Shown here: piece by piece, positions 17,041 through 26,504 of the stretch
How positions within the stretch are numbered: position 1 is the first letter of the stretch
Layout: every line of letters starts with the position of its first letter
From: Aquimarina mytili
GTDB lineage: Bacteria; Bacteroidota; Bacteroidia; Flavobacteriales; Flavobacteriaceae
NCBI RefSeq assembly: GCF_016735115.1
Contig: NZ_JAERQJ010000004.1
Coordinates: forward strand, 124,001-188,000
Direction: 5' to 3'
Length of the DNA: 64,000 nucleotides
Position numbers and translations under genes: made by a program
The notes under the pieces: model-generated
Databases searched by the model: none
Seen by the model: only the letters and a program-made list of their open reading frames with translations
Told to the model about the DNA's origin: nothing

Positions 17041-18308
17041 TTTTTTTTCAAAAAATAAAGGCACAGGCAATGCAGTTTGCCATACTTATATCGGTATTGG
17101 TAGCATTGGTGTTAGGTGCATTTTTGCTCCTTACACATGTGCAATCTTTCTTTAAAGTTAAGTCTCAAGAGTTGATACAAGCTTTTGAAGACTCTAATAC
17201 ATTACTGTTTAATACTCTTGATTCAACAACAGCAGTTGGTGATACTATTAGTTCTGTGTTAGGCCCTAAAACTAATAAACATATCATAAGTTATCATGGG
17301 GCTTGGCTGAAGCGATATGCCGCCGTAACCGTACATAATCGTAAGGCTAGCAGAATTGCATTTACAGGGTCTGAGCGTTCTGATAGAACTCCTAACTTAT
17401 ATTTGGTAGACACCAATTCTCCTTTAGTTGTTGTTGGTGATACGCGATTGGAAGGAAATAGTTACTTACCGAAACAAGGTGTAAAAGCCGGTAATATTTC
17501 AGGAACGTACTATCAAGGCAATAATCTATATTACGGTAAGGCAATAGAGAGTAATGAAACGTTGCCTAAGTTGCAAAACGAATGGATCACATATCTTGAA
17601 GGAGTTATTAAAGGAAGCCTGGTCGATAATGCTATTTCAATTTCGTTAGAGGATGAAATTATGAACTCATTTCATAAACCAATTAAACTTTTATATGATT
17701 CTGATGCTATTTATATTGGAAAAGAAAAAATAATAGGTAATGTTATAATTCAATCCACTCAAAAGATTGTAATTGGACCAGGAGCACAGTTAAAAGATGT
17801 CTTGTTAATAGCACCAAGAATTGTTATAAAAAATGATGTAAAGGGGAGTTTTCAAGCGATTTCAACAAAGAACCTAGAGATTGGACAGCGATGTTATCTA
17901 TCATACCCTTCTTCTGCTATACTACTAGATAAAAATATAGTTCAAAAAAACACAAATAGTAATCAAATACAAAATACTACTCCCAATTTTTCTATTGGTT
18001 CAGGTACTGTGATAGAAGGTTCGGTGGTTTATTTAAAAAATAAAAGTAATACCGATGATCGAATAAAAACTCATTTAATTATGGCCCAAAAAGCTGAGGT
18101 CGTTGGAGAAATATATTGCCAGGGGAATATTGATATACAAGGGATAGTTAGAGGTTCTATGTATGCAAAACAGTGTATTGCAAGACAATCGGGTTCTGTA
18201 TATCTTAATCATATATACAATGGTAAAATTCTAATGAATCCTGTAAAAGACTATTCAGGCTTACCTTTTTCGAATTCAAAAAATAATATCGCAAAATGGT
18301 TATATTAA
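17037..18308 (+). CDS. Minor pseudopilin at the GspK position with a beta-helix/bactofilin-like body
   Basis: 423 residues from a TTG start that overlaps the previous stop (TTGA at 17037-17040). This start is needed for the leader: basic residues, KAQA, then the hydrophobic MQFAILISVLVALVLGAFLLL. The position +5 Glu found in other pilins is absent, as is known for GspK. Unlike GspK, the remainder from about residue 210 is a regular beta-solenoid: repeated short strands (YIGKEKIIGNVIIQSTQKI; LLIAPRIVIKNDVKGSF; SIGSGTVIEGSVVYLK; AEVVGEIYCQGNIDIQGIV), resembling polymer-forming bactofilin/DUF342-like proteins. It probably caps the pseudopilus. Assignment to GspK is by position and leader, not by fold. 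Confidence 0.65.
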   Translation: MIFFQKIKAQAMQFAILISVLVALVLGAFLLLTHVQSFFKVKSQELIQAFEDSNTLLFNTLDSTTAVGDTISSVLGPKTNKHIISYHGAWLKRYAAVTVHNRKASRIAFTGSERSDRTPNLYLVDTNSPLVVVGDTRLEGNSYLPKQGVKAGNISGTYYQGNNLYYGKAIESNETLPKLQNEWITYLEGVIKGSLVDNAISISLEDEIMNSFHKPIKLLYDSDAIYIGKEKIIGNVIIQSTQKIVIGPGAQLKDVLLIAPRIVIKNDVKGSFQAISTKNLEIGQRCYLSYPSSAILLDKNIVQKNTNSNQIQNTTPNFSIGSGTVIEGSVVYLKNKSNTDDRIKTHLIMAQKAEVVGEIYCQGNIDIQGIVRGSMYAKQCIARQSGSVYLNHIYNGKILMNPVKDYSGLPFSNSKNNIAKWLY

Positions 18309-18607
18309 AAAAAATACAGGCAGCTACTTTGGTTGAAGTTCTTACAGCTTCGGTATTGATTATTATTGTATTTATGGTTGCAAGTTTGAGTTTTAATAAT
18401 GTTTTTGCTAATCAAATAAAAAGAGATCATACTGCAATAGAAAATAGAGTTAAAGCATTAGGATATTTTTCAATACATGGTACTATGAAACTGCCTTATG
18501 CTGAAGATTTTGAAGGCTGGGAGATCATGATTACTTCAGAAAGTGGAAAAACGGTTTTGGTTTACAGTAAAGAGGGAGTTGAACACGAAAAAGTATTTGC
18601 CAGATGA
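18296..18607 (+). CDS. Minor pseudopilin, GspI-like
   Basis: 103 residues. Class III leader: MVILKKIQA, cleavage after Ala9 giving mature ATLVE with Glu at +5, then the helix VLTASVLIIIVFMVASLSF. The short globular part has no recognised fold. GspI is the usual small minor pseudopilin and nucleates the tip complex with GspJ and GspK, so the position between the GspK-like gene and another minor pseudopilin fits. The ORF overlaps the previous gene by 13 bases and the next by ATGA. Confidence 0.75.
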   Translation: MVILKKIQAATLVEVLTASVLIIIVFMVASLSFNNVFANQIKRDHTAIENRVKALGYFSIHGTMKLPYAEDFEGWEIMITSESGKTVLVYSKEGVEHEKVFAR

Positions 18608-19068
18608 GTAAGATCACTTCAAAAATAAAAGCATTTACGCTAACCGAGATTATGGTAGTTATTGTAATCTCGACAATTGTTGCTGGATTGGCATTTACTG
18701 TTCTTGGAGTTGTTCAAAATAATATGCGTACTATTGGTGATAATTATGAAAAAAAATCAAAAATTAAATCTCTGGAAACAGCATTGACAATTGATTTTAA
18801 TTCATTTTCTGATGCTACCTGGGATTCAAAAGAAAATAAATTAAAAGTATTTTCTCCAATAGGAGAACGAGTTTATCAATTTTATACCGATAGTATCGTT
18901 ACTAATATTGAAACCTACCCTGTACGAGTAGAAGAGAAAATATTCTACTTTGAAGGAAAACCTGTGACTTCAGGAGTGATAGATGCAATAAAGTTGAATT
19001 TTGATAAGAAACAAGTATCCCAACACTTGTTTGTATTTAAATATAATGATCCAACCCTACATTTTTAG
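18604..19068 (+). CDS. Minor pseudopilin, GspH/GspJ-like
   Basis: 154 residues. Leader MSKITSKIKA, cleavage after Ala10, mature FTLTE with Glu at +5, then the helix IMVVIVISTIVAGLAFTVLG. The globular part (LETALTIDFNSFSDATW, IGERVYQFYTDSIVTNIE) recalls GspJ-like or GspH-like beta-rich heads, but the exact class cannot be decided. It starts on the ATGA overlap with the GspI-like gene and is followed three bases later by gspF. Confidence 0.75.
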   Translation: MSKITSKIKAFTLTEIMVVIVISTIVAGLAFTVLGVVQNNMRTIGDNYEKKSKIKSLETALTIDFNSFSDATWDSKENKLKVFSPIGERVYQFYTDSIVTNIETYPVRVEEKIFYFEGKPVTSGVIDAIKLNFDKKQVSQHLFVFKYNDPTLHF

Positions 19069-19071
19069 CAT

Positions 19072-20202
19072 ATGGGAATAAAAATTTCGACACCCAAAAA
19101 ACAACCTCAAAAGAACAATTCTTTTGATATCTCTAAGGTATTAACCAAGGAGATAACATTGTTTGGAAACGCATTTTCTGCTAAAAAGAAAGAGCAATGG
19201 TATGCAGAGCTTAACGTTCTTTTAAAATCGGGAATAGATCTTAGAAGTGGTTTAGAGTTGCTGGCAGAAACACAAAAGAAAGAAAAGGATCAAAAATTAA
19301 TGCAGTCAATGTTATCCCAATTAGTAGATGGTAGCTCTTTTTCGGATATACTTAAAAAAGATAAAAATTTTACAGACTATGAGTATTATGCAGTAAGAAT
19401 AGGAGAGCAGACAGGACAATTGGCACAAATTACGATAGAACTTAGCGAGTTTTATAAACGTAAAAATGAACTACGTCGAGAAATCATATCATCACTTACA
19501 TATCCTATAATTGTAATGTGTACAGCCCTGTTGGTTATTGTTTTTATGTTACGTTATGTTGTACCTATGTTTGTTGATATTTTTAGGCAAAACAACGTAG
19601 AACTTCCTGGTATTACTAAGGGGATTATTAGTTTTTCTGATTTTATAGGTACTCATGGTTTGGCATTACTAATAGGTTTATTGATTGGTATTGGCGGTAT
19701 TGTTTTTATTTCTAAAAAGCAATGGTATCGTAAAATAATTGGAAATTTTCAATTAAAACTACCTATTCTGGGAGACTATTTTAGAAGAATATATATGGCA
19801 CAATTTACACAGGCAATTTCGTTATTAACTTCAGCAAAAGTGCCAATGGTAGAGAGCATAGATTTGGTAAAAAACATGATCAATTTTTATCCCTTACAAG
19901 AAGGTTTAGAAAAGGCTAAACAGTCTATCTTAACAGGAGGTACATTAAGTACATCATTTAATAATAATCCCATTTTTGATAAAAAAATGATTGCCATGGT
20001 TCGTGTGGCTGAAGAAACTAATCAAACCGAGTATATTTTTCAGAAATTAAATGAACAGTATAATCAACAAGTCAAATATCAATCCCAAATCATTTCAAAT
20101 GTATTAAATCCTATGCTAACTATTTTTGTTGGTATCATCGTTGGTGTAATTCTAATTGCTATGTATTTACCAATGTTTAGGTTAAGTAGTGTTATTGGGT
20201 AA
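19072..20202 (+). CDS. gspF: GspF/PilC-type inner-membrane platform protein
   Basis: 376 residues with the two-fold GspF layout. First cytosolic helical domain: LNVLLKSGIDLRSGLELLAE ... YEYYAVRIGEQTGQL. Membrane helices follow (SLTYPIIVMCTALLVIVFML; then GLALLIGLLIGIGGIVFIS). The second domain is QFTQAISLLTSAKVPMVES ... MIAMVRVAEETNQTEYIFQ, and a last membrane helix lies near the C-terminus. It anchors the GspE ATPase and organises pseudopilin insertion. It is the last gene of the cluster and is followed by an intergenic promoter and terminator. Confidence 0.95.
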   Translation: MGIKISTPKKQPQKNNSFDISKVLTKEITLFGNAFSAKKKEQWYAELNVLLKSGIDLRSGLELLAETQKKEKDQKLMQSMLSQLVDGSSFSDILKKDKNFTDYEYYAVRIGEQTGQLAQITIELSEFYKRKNELRREIISSLTYPIIVMCTALLVIVFMLRYVVPMFVDIFRQNNVELPGITKGIISFSDFIGTHGLALLIGLLIGIGGIVFISKKQWYRKIIGNFQLKLPILGDYFRRIYMAQFTQAISLLTSAKVPMVESIDLVKNMINFYPLQEGLEKAKQSILTGGTLSTSFNNNPIFDKKMIAMVRVAEETNQTEYIFQKLNEQYNQQVKYQSQIISNVLNPMLTIFVGIIVGVILIAMYLPMFRLSSVIG

Positions 20203-20216
20203 ATGATGTAAATAAC

Positions 20217-20246
20217 TTGTGATTATTTTATAAAAAGTTATATTTG
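20217..20246 (+). promoter_or_regulatory. Flavobacterial-type promoter TTG-N19-TATATTTG
   Basis: TTG at 20217-20219, exactly 19 bases, then TATATTTG at 20239-20246. This matches the known Bacteroidota housekeeping sigma consensus (TTG / TAnnTTTG). It points rightwards into a stretch with no gene before a terminator, so it most likely drives a small RNA. Confidence 0.7.
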
Positions 20247-20250
20247 TCGC

Positions 20251-20330
20251 TTCGTTATAATTGCATAAATCATAACGAGACGTAAACATTTTTTAAGACG
20301 GAGAGGGAATTCTTTCTCCGTTTTTTGTTT
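20251..20330 (+). ncRNA. Candidate small RNA of about 80 nt between gspF and the next gene
   Basis: A near-consensus promoter predicts a start around 20251. The transcript would begin with a hairpin (TCGTTAT 20252-20258 pairing with ATAACGA 20272-20278) and end in the rho-independent hairpin at 20298-20328 with a long T tract. No ORF of useful size fits. The flanking gene on the right runs the other way and ends at 20341. The element is defined by its parts only and no known RNA family is recognised. Confidence 0.5.
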
Positions 20331-20335
20331 TTTTT
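20298..20335 (+). terminator. Rho-independent terminator after gspF / candidate sRNA
   Basis: ACGGAGA (20298-20304) pairs with TCTCCGT (20315-20321), extended by A-T pairs, followed by TTTTTGTTTTTTT on the plus strand. The minus strand lacks a T run here, so it is directional and serves the rightward transcripts. Confidence 0.8.
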
Positions 20336-20340
20336 ATGGC

Positions 20341-21414
20341 TTATTTTATAATGTAAATTAACCTGCCGTCCATATGATCTGCTACACGTCCGTATGCAAT
20401 CAAAGATGCTCCAATAGTCCATCGATTAGCAATTTGATACCAGAATGAATATCGCTGGTACAACCAATTGTTTTGAATATTTCTTGGACGGGTAACGTAA
20501 ATTCCAAATTGCTGTAAAAAATAGAAGTTTCCTACTGAAAAATGGTGTCCTGCTGTAAGTGCAGAAGAAAAAGCAGAATCGCTAATAGCTTGTCGTTGTG
20601 CTATTTTTTCGTCTGACCAGTCATACCATAACTCTACACCTAGATTAAATCCATTAATTCCTGAAAGTGGCTTTAAAGCACCACCCATGATACCAATTAA
20701 AGGGTGATTGGATGATTCGGCCTCTCGATCTGAAGATCTGAGACTCGCAAACGACCCTAGATAATATCCCCAAGAACGGCTATATTGTTTCAATTCGCTT
20801 GGTTTTGGTTTCAATTTTAGATTATCTATGATTCGATCAACACCTATTGACAAGGTCGGGAAATTCATTCCTTTATTGGGTTGTTTTTGACCTCCGTTAG
20901 AGATGTGATTGTAATTAGCAGATACATTAATCGCATACTTGTCATTGATATGATAGTTGAGGTTTAAGGATAGAGCAAGGTAAAAACTGAAAGGAGTACT
21001 AAAGAGTACATTGTTCGGGTTAGTTTCTTCATCAAAAATAGTGTCCAGATAAGTAGCTCCTATAGAACCTCTAAGAGATAACTTAAAATTTCCTTGATAT
21101 GTAAAGTAGGGTTCAACAAAATAGATAAGGTTGTAAGAGTTGCCTAAAACACTTGGGTTAGCGTAGTTAAAATATGTAAAAGCAAAACCTGTTCTACCGT
21201 AACAAAAACAAGTTTTCCATGCTTTATCGCTAGCGCGCAATTTGCTCATCTCTATTTGAAATCCATAAGGATTGGTTTGAGATATAGGTTCTAAATCTGG
21301 TGTATGTGCTATAATAAAGCCATAATGTGATTTAAGTCCATAAAATGTAGAGACCGTTTGGCAATACGACAATTGGCAAGATAGTACTAGTAAAAGAATT
21401 ATGACTTTTTTCAT
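20341..21414 (-). CDS. PagL-like lipid A 3-O-deacylase / acyloxyacyl hydrolase family outer-membrane protein
   Basis: 357 residues from the ATG at 21414, chosen because MKKVIILLLVLSCQLSYCQ is a good signal peptide. The longer frame from 21456 adds only polar residues. The predicted beta-barrel contains NYNHISNGGQKQPNKGMNF, which matches the PagL active-site pattern His-x-Ser-Asn followed by an N-x-G region. The catalytic pair would be His170 and Ser172. PagL removes the 3-linked acyl chain of lipid A in the outer membrane. The protein is longer than classical PagL (about 150-170 residues). The C-terminal half (from about 215) looks like a second barrel-type segment, as is common in Bacteroidota members. 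Confidence 0.75.
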   Translation of the reverse strand: MKKVIILLLVLSCQLSYCQTVSTFYGLKSHYGFIIAHTPDLEPISQTNPYGFQIEMSKLRASDKAWKTCFCYGRTGFAFTYFNYANPSVLGNSYNLIYFVEPYFTYQGNFKLSLRGSIGATYLDTIFDEETNPNNVLFSTPFSFYLALSLNLNYHINDKYAINVSANYNHISNGGQKQPNKGMNFPTLSIGVDRIIDNLKLKPKPSELKQYSRSWGYYLGSFASLRSSDREAESSNHPLIGIMGGALKPLSGINGFNLGVELWYDWSDEKIAQRQAISDSAFSSALTAGHHFSVGNFYFLQQFGIYVTRPRNIQNNWLYQRYSFWYQIANRWTIGASLIAYGRVADHMDGRLIYIIK

Positions 21415-21514
21415 ATAAAAGTAAATTCGATTTCTAGTAAAGTTACTGAAATGCAACTATTTGTAGTTTGTTTTTTTGGTTTATAAAGAAAATATAACTT
21501 CTGTTTAAGCAATT

Positions 21515-22273
21515 TTAGTTGCTTTTCTTTTTTTTCGTTCTTTTGGTATTTGTAGGGAGTACTTCTTCGGGAAAAGGAAAAAGAATTGTTGAATTTTTTT
21601 CTGCAGCTATATTAGACAAGGTTTGATAAAGCCTCAGTTTTATTGCCGATGGAGATTGATCAATAAGTTTACCGGCTTCAAGTAATTTGGTTGCGGCTTG
21701 TTCTTCTGCCAATGCAAGAATGATTCTTGCTCTTCGAGATCGCTCTGCTTCCGCTTGATTTGCCATCATTCTTTTCATGTTCTCTGGCAGTTGTATGTCC
21801 TTAATTTTTACATCAATAATTTCTATCCCCCACTCTTTAGTTTCTAATTCTACAATATTTTTGATATTCTTTCCCATCTCTTCCCTTTTAGACAAAATAA
21901 TATCCAATTCAACTTTACCGCAGACATCTCTTAACGCGGCTTGTGATAATTGCGAAATGGCAAACTTATATTCCTCTACTTCTAAAACTGCTTTTTCTGG
22001 ATCGTTAATTCTAAAGAAAACCACACCATCTATACTACAGGGAACGTTATCTTCGGTCATTACTTCTTGAGATAGAATGTTGACTGTGATAACACGAATG
22101 TCGACTATTTGAATGGTTTCGACTAGTGGAATAATCCATCTAAATCCAGGTTGAAGGATTTTAATATATTTTCCAAATCTAAATTTGATAGCTCTTTTAT
22201 ATTCAAATACGATGCGTATTCCTGCTAAAAAGAATACTCCAATCAAGATGCTAATCAGTATAGAGGGATTCAT
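21515..22273 (-). CDS. Slipin (SPFH/stomatin-like membrane protein)
   Basis: 252 residues. One N-terminal membrane helix (ILISILIGVFFLAGIRIVF), then the SPFH/Band 7 domain: YKRAIKFRFGKYIKILQPGFRW, DIRVITVNILSQEVMTEDNV, EKAVLEVEEYKFAISQLSQAALRD, then the helical ERSRRARIILALAEEQAATKL region and a Lys-rich tail. Slipins form membrane microdomain scaffolds. Many bacterial slipins are paired with an NfeD gene, and none is seen next to this one. It is likely a stand-alone gene. Confidence 0.9.
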   Translation of the reverse strand: MNPSILISILIGVFFLAGIRIVFEYKRAIKFRFGKYIKILQPGFRWIIPLVETIQIVDIRVITVNILSQEVMTEDNVPCSIDGVVFFRINDPEKAVLEVEEYKFAISQLSQAALRDVCGKVELDIILSKREEMGKNIKNIVELETKEWGIEIIDVKIKDIQLPENMKRMMANQAEAERSRRARIILALAEEQAATKLLEAGKLIDQSPSAIKLRLYQTLSNIAAEKNSTILFPFPEEVLPTNTKRTKKKKSN

Positions 22274-22730
22274 AATGAATGATATTAAAATGTTTACACA
22301 ATGATCTGTTTTATTAGATCATATCGAAGTATAAAGAGTATTGAAGTTATATAGTGTAGTAACTCAATAGTATGTCAAAATGATAACATTAAAAAAGAAG
22401 AAGGGCAGAGCTTCTATATCTTGTTATTAGCGGTCATTTTAAAGTTACGAAAATTAAGAAGGATAGCAAAAAATAAACTCTTAATTAAAAGCCGCTATAT
22501 AACAATTATTATATCCTATTAACTAATAATTTGAAGGATTATAAATAGATATTATCAAAAGACCTGAAAATGTAGAGCTACATTTGATTTAGTACACTTC
22601 CACTGTTGCCGATTGTGAGCCAATTACATTTTTCACAATTTGTATTTTTTTCGTTCTCTCGTTTTCGGCTGGCCCATGTATCTAAATGAGAGCCATAATA
22701 ACATTGACATTCTCAGGTCTTTTGATATGT
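22274..22730. other. Long intergenic region carrying a MITE-like inverted-repeat element
   Basis: About 457 bp with no credible coding frame. It contains an imperfect inverted repeat (TTGTTATTAGCGG 22431-22443 against CCGCTATATAACAA 22492-22505) and the 175-bp inverted-repeat-bounded element at 22553-22727. The 12-mer AAGCCGCTATAT occurs at 22489-22500 and again at 23039-23050 on the other side of the small gene at 22731. Confidence 0.5.
22553..22727. repeat. 175-bp element bounded by 21-bp inverted repeats
   Basis: Left arm 22553-22573 begins TATCAAAAGACCTGA. The right arm 22707-22727 is its reverse complement with one mismatch (15 bp perfect at the outer end). Between them is a non-coding sequence with a small palindrome (ATGTAGAGCTACAT, 22570-22583). 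The size and ends resemble a miniature inverted-repeat element or a remnant of an insertion sequence. No target duplication was seen. Confidence 0.55.
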
Positions 22731-23066
22731 TTAAGCGGCAAGATTTTCTTTACTCACCGGTAGGTTGCCTATGATCAGTTCCCCCAAATTTAAACTAGTA
22801 TTAAATCGTATTGATATAGGACTTTGATTTCTAAGGGTGTCTAGGATATGTTGCAACCCTGATTCATGAAAATATATGTTTAAAATTCTGTTACTATGTT
22901 GAATGTTTTGCGGTAATACTTCACCATCTTTTATAATACCAAGATATCCCAGGTATTTAGAATTGTTTCCGTACAAATGTATATAGCCCATTTGATGTCC
23001 TCCACCTTTTGCGTAATTGCTGAAGATTAGAATATTGTAAGCCGCTATATTATGAGTGATGATCAT
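22731..23066 (-). CDS. Small conserved-looking hypothetical protein
   Basis: 111 residues, soluble, no signal peptide. The N-terminus to residue 25 is of uncertain reality. From Met26 the text MGYIHLYGNNSKYLGYLG, then DGEVLPQNIQHSNRILNIYF and GLQHILDTLRNQSPISIRF reads like a real folded beta-rich domain. I do not recognise a named family. It is flanked by the inverted-repeat element on its 3' side, which might therefore affect its transcript end. No operon partner is obvious. Confidence 0.55.
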   Translation of the reverse strand: MIITHNIAAYNILIFSNYAKGGGHQMGYIHLYGNNSKYLGYLGIIKDGEVLPQNIQHSNRILNIYFHESGLQHILDTLRNQSPISIRFNTSLNLGELIIGNLPVSKENLAA

Positions 23067-23262
23067 TGAATTGGTTTTATGGTTGTTATACTTTTGGTAT
23101 TGTTTATATCAAAAGTAATGTATACCATCTCGTCAGGAAAGAGGGAAAACACGCAATTTGATAAGGGGGTATTTCCCCTTATCATTTAATGCATCACATT
23201 TTAGCTCAAGTTATAGCCCTTTTATTTGAGGGTATATAGAAGTACTATTCAAACTTTTATCG

Positions 23263-24033
23263 TTATAAAGTTTTCGAAAAATAGAATCCTAATCCGCTAT
23301 TGTTACTGTATTGAGGAGTGAAGGCAATTCCTTTCATCTTTTTGAATGGATTCCATGCGATTAAATGCTCAAAATGATATACTAGTTTTGTTGCTAATAT
23401 TCCTATTCCTGCACCGACAAGAACATCTGAAAGATAATGCATATTGTTTGCTAATCGCAAACTACCCGTAGTAATCGCAAAAATATATCCACTATACGCT
23501 AAAACAGGATTTGTATTTTTGAATTCTTCAAATAAAACTGTTGCCGTTGTAAAAGCTGTTGTTGTATGTCCAGATGGAAACGAGTTGGCATGATCAGAGC
23601 CACCAGGTCTATATTTATGAACCTCCTTTTTTAGTAATGTACTTACTCCATTACTTATAATTGAGGATAGTACAAGGTTTTTAGTTTGATCAAACCAATG
23701 ATTTCTGGATTGTACACCCATAATATCTGCGGCGTACATTTGAACAACAGGTGCATACCTTGTATAGTCATCAATACCAGAATAAAAATCATTTCCTACT
23801 AGGTTTCTAATATTTTTTTGAAGTGATTTTTCAAAACTACTTGTTGATAGAAGAACTCCTACAGTGATTAAGGATACAGGCAAAATTCTATTGGTTAAAG
23901 AGCCTTGTTCAGTAGTGAATTTGCTTTTTTCGAATTCATTAAATTGACGATTGGTGATTGGGGCCTCTGTGTATTGGGCATTAATAGTATTGAAACAAAA
24001 ATAGATCAATACTAGACTTACTAGTATTCTCAT
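23263..24033 (-). CDS. PAP2-family membrane-associated phosphatase
   Basis: 256 residues with a signal peptide or N-terminal anchor (ILVSLVLIYFCFNTINAQ). All three PAP2 motifs are present: K-x6-RP (KKEVHKYRPGG), PSGH (SFPSGHTTTAFTT), and R-x5-H-x3-D (RLANNMHYLSDVLVG). The second motif His and the third motif His and Asp are the catalytic set. Such enzymes remove phosphate from phosphatidic acid, undecaprenyl pyrophosphate or lipid A. The substrate cannot be read from the sequence. The closeness of the PagL-like gene suggests a possible role in lipid A or polyprenyl metabolism, but that is inference. Confidence 0.9.
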   Translation of the reverse strand: MRILVSLVLIYFCFNTINAQYTEAPITNRQFNEFEKSKFTTEQGSLTNRILPVSLITVGVLLSTSSFEKSLQKNIRNLVGNDFYSGIDDYTRYAPVVQMYAADIMGVQSRNHWFDQTKNLVLSSIISNGVSTLLKKEVHKYRPGGSDHANSFPSGHTTTAFTTATVLFEEFKNTNPVLAYSGYIFAITTGSLRLANNMHYLSDVLVGAGIGILATKLVYHFEHLIAWNPFKKMKGIAFTPQYSNNSGLGFYFSKTL

Positions 24034-24302
24034 AGCACAAATATTTTGGGGTTATAGTAGTTTGGGGCTACTGGTTATGAAAATAATGTATAAATATTAA
24101 AATATTGTTAAAATTATATGTTTTGTTAATAAATAATTAACAAATGTTGTTAAAAATTAGGATTCAGTAGAGTTTACACTGTTTTTTTATGGTTTCGCCA
24201 TAGTTTTTTACAGTTTAAAAACGAATAATACTTGATAATGTTAATAGTGCTCTATTAGATCAAAATAAAATCATATCACTAAAGTATTTTTTAAAAAAGG
24301 CG

Positions 24303-24310
24303 TATATTTG
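24303..24310 (+). promoter_or_regulatory. -7 element TATATTTG of the guaB promoter
   Basis: TATATTTG at 24303-24310 is a perfect TAnnTTTG match, about 24 bp before the guaB ATG. The -33 TTG is not present 19 bases upstream (AAA there), so the promoter is partial by this consensus. The rest of 24034-24302 is AT-rich with no visible gene. Confidence 0.45.
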
Positions 24311-24321
24311 CACGCAATTAA

Positions 24322-25809
<1,488 letters not shown>

Positions 25810-25843
25810 TATATTTTCCTATTTCGTTTAGGATATCCTTTTA

Positions 25844-25883
25844 AAAAAATAACCCCTACGTAATTACGTAGGGGTTATTTTTT
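25844..25883. terminator. Bidirectional terminator between guaB and ompH
   Basis: A nearly perfect palindrome: AAAAAATAACCCCTACGTAA followed by its reverse complement ending TTATTTTTT. Both orientations have a G/C stem and a T run, so it serves the convergent genes guaB and the Skp/OmpH gene. Confidence 0.9.
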
Positions 25884-25900
25884 GAACCAAATAGATGGTG

Positions 25901-26416
25901 TTATTTACTTTCTTCTATTTTGATACCTAGTTTTGTCATCACCTTTTTTGTAAGGTCATAATTAGGATCAACATAGGCTAAACCACTCGTTGTTATTGTA
26001 AAAACCTGAGTGTATTTTTCTGCTTTAGCAACCTCTTCAAGCATTTTACCAATTTTTTGATATAATGGTTGAAGTAGTCTATTTTGTTCTATTTGTACTA
26101 ATTGCGAACCGTTTTGGCGAAATTTTGCAATATCGTTTTCAAGAGTGATGATTTCTTCTTGTTTTGTTTTTTTCATAGGATCCGAAAAAGAAGCTTCTTT
26201 TTCCTGATATTCTTTAACCTTAGCTTGATAATCATCCACTTTTACTTTTAACTCTCCTTCAAGTTTAGTATTGTAAGCTTTTAACTCTTCTTGCACTTTA
26301 GTTAATTCTGGCATTTTAGCAAGAATAAATTCGGTGTCGATCGTTCCGGTTTTAGATTGAGCATTTAACTGTAAGCTTGTAACTAATACTAAAAATGATA
26401 CTAATATCTTTTTCAT
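25901..26416 (-). CDS. OmpH/Skp family periplasmic chaperone
   Basis: 171 residues. Signal peptide (MKKILVSFLVLVTSLQLNAQ). The mature protein starts with the typical GTIDTEFILAKMPELTKVQEEL strand and helix, has a long coiled-coil middle (KVDDYQAKVKEYQEKEASF; ITLENDIAKFRQNGSQL) and ends with the strand AEKYTQVFTITTSGLAYVDPNYDLT. Skp-family proteins hold unfolded outer-membrane proteins in the periplasm. In this phylum the gene is often next to bamA, but no such partner is seen here. It is a separate transcription unit with a -7-like element at 26451-26458. Confidence 0.93.
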   Translation of the reverse strand: MKKILVSFLVLVTSLQLNAQSKTGTIDTEFILAKMPELTKVQEELKAYNTKLEGELKVKVDDYQAKVKEYQEKEASFSDPMKKTKQEEIITLENDIAKFRQNGSQLVQIEQNRLLQPLYQKIGKMLEEVAKAEKYTQVFTITTSGLAYVDPNYDLTKKVMTKLGIKIEESK

Positions 26417-26450
26417 TTTATTTTTTTATTTACTGGTTTTTAAATTTTTG

Positions 26451-26458
26451 CAAATATA
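26451..26458 (-). promoter_or_regulatory. -7 element TATATTTG for the Skp/OmpH gene
   Basis: On the minus strand TATATTTG lies 35 bp before the ATG at 26416, matching TAnnTTTG. No TTG is found at the expected -33 distance, so the promoter is incomplete by consensus. Confidence 0.4.
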
Positions 26459-26504
26459 TAAGGTCTTACTCAATATCTATACCATTAGTTGCCTTTTTGA
26501 AAAT

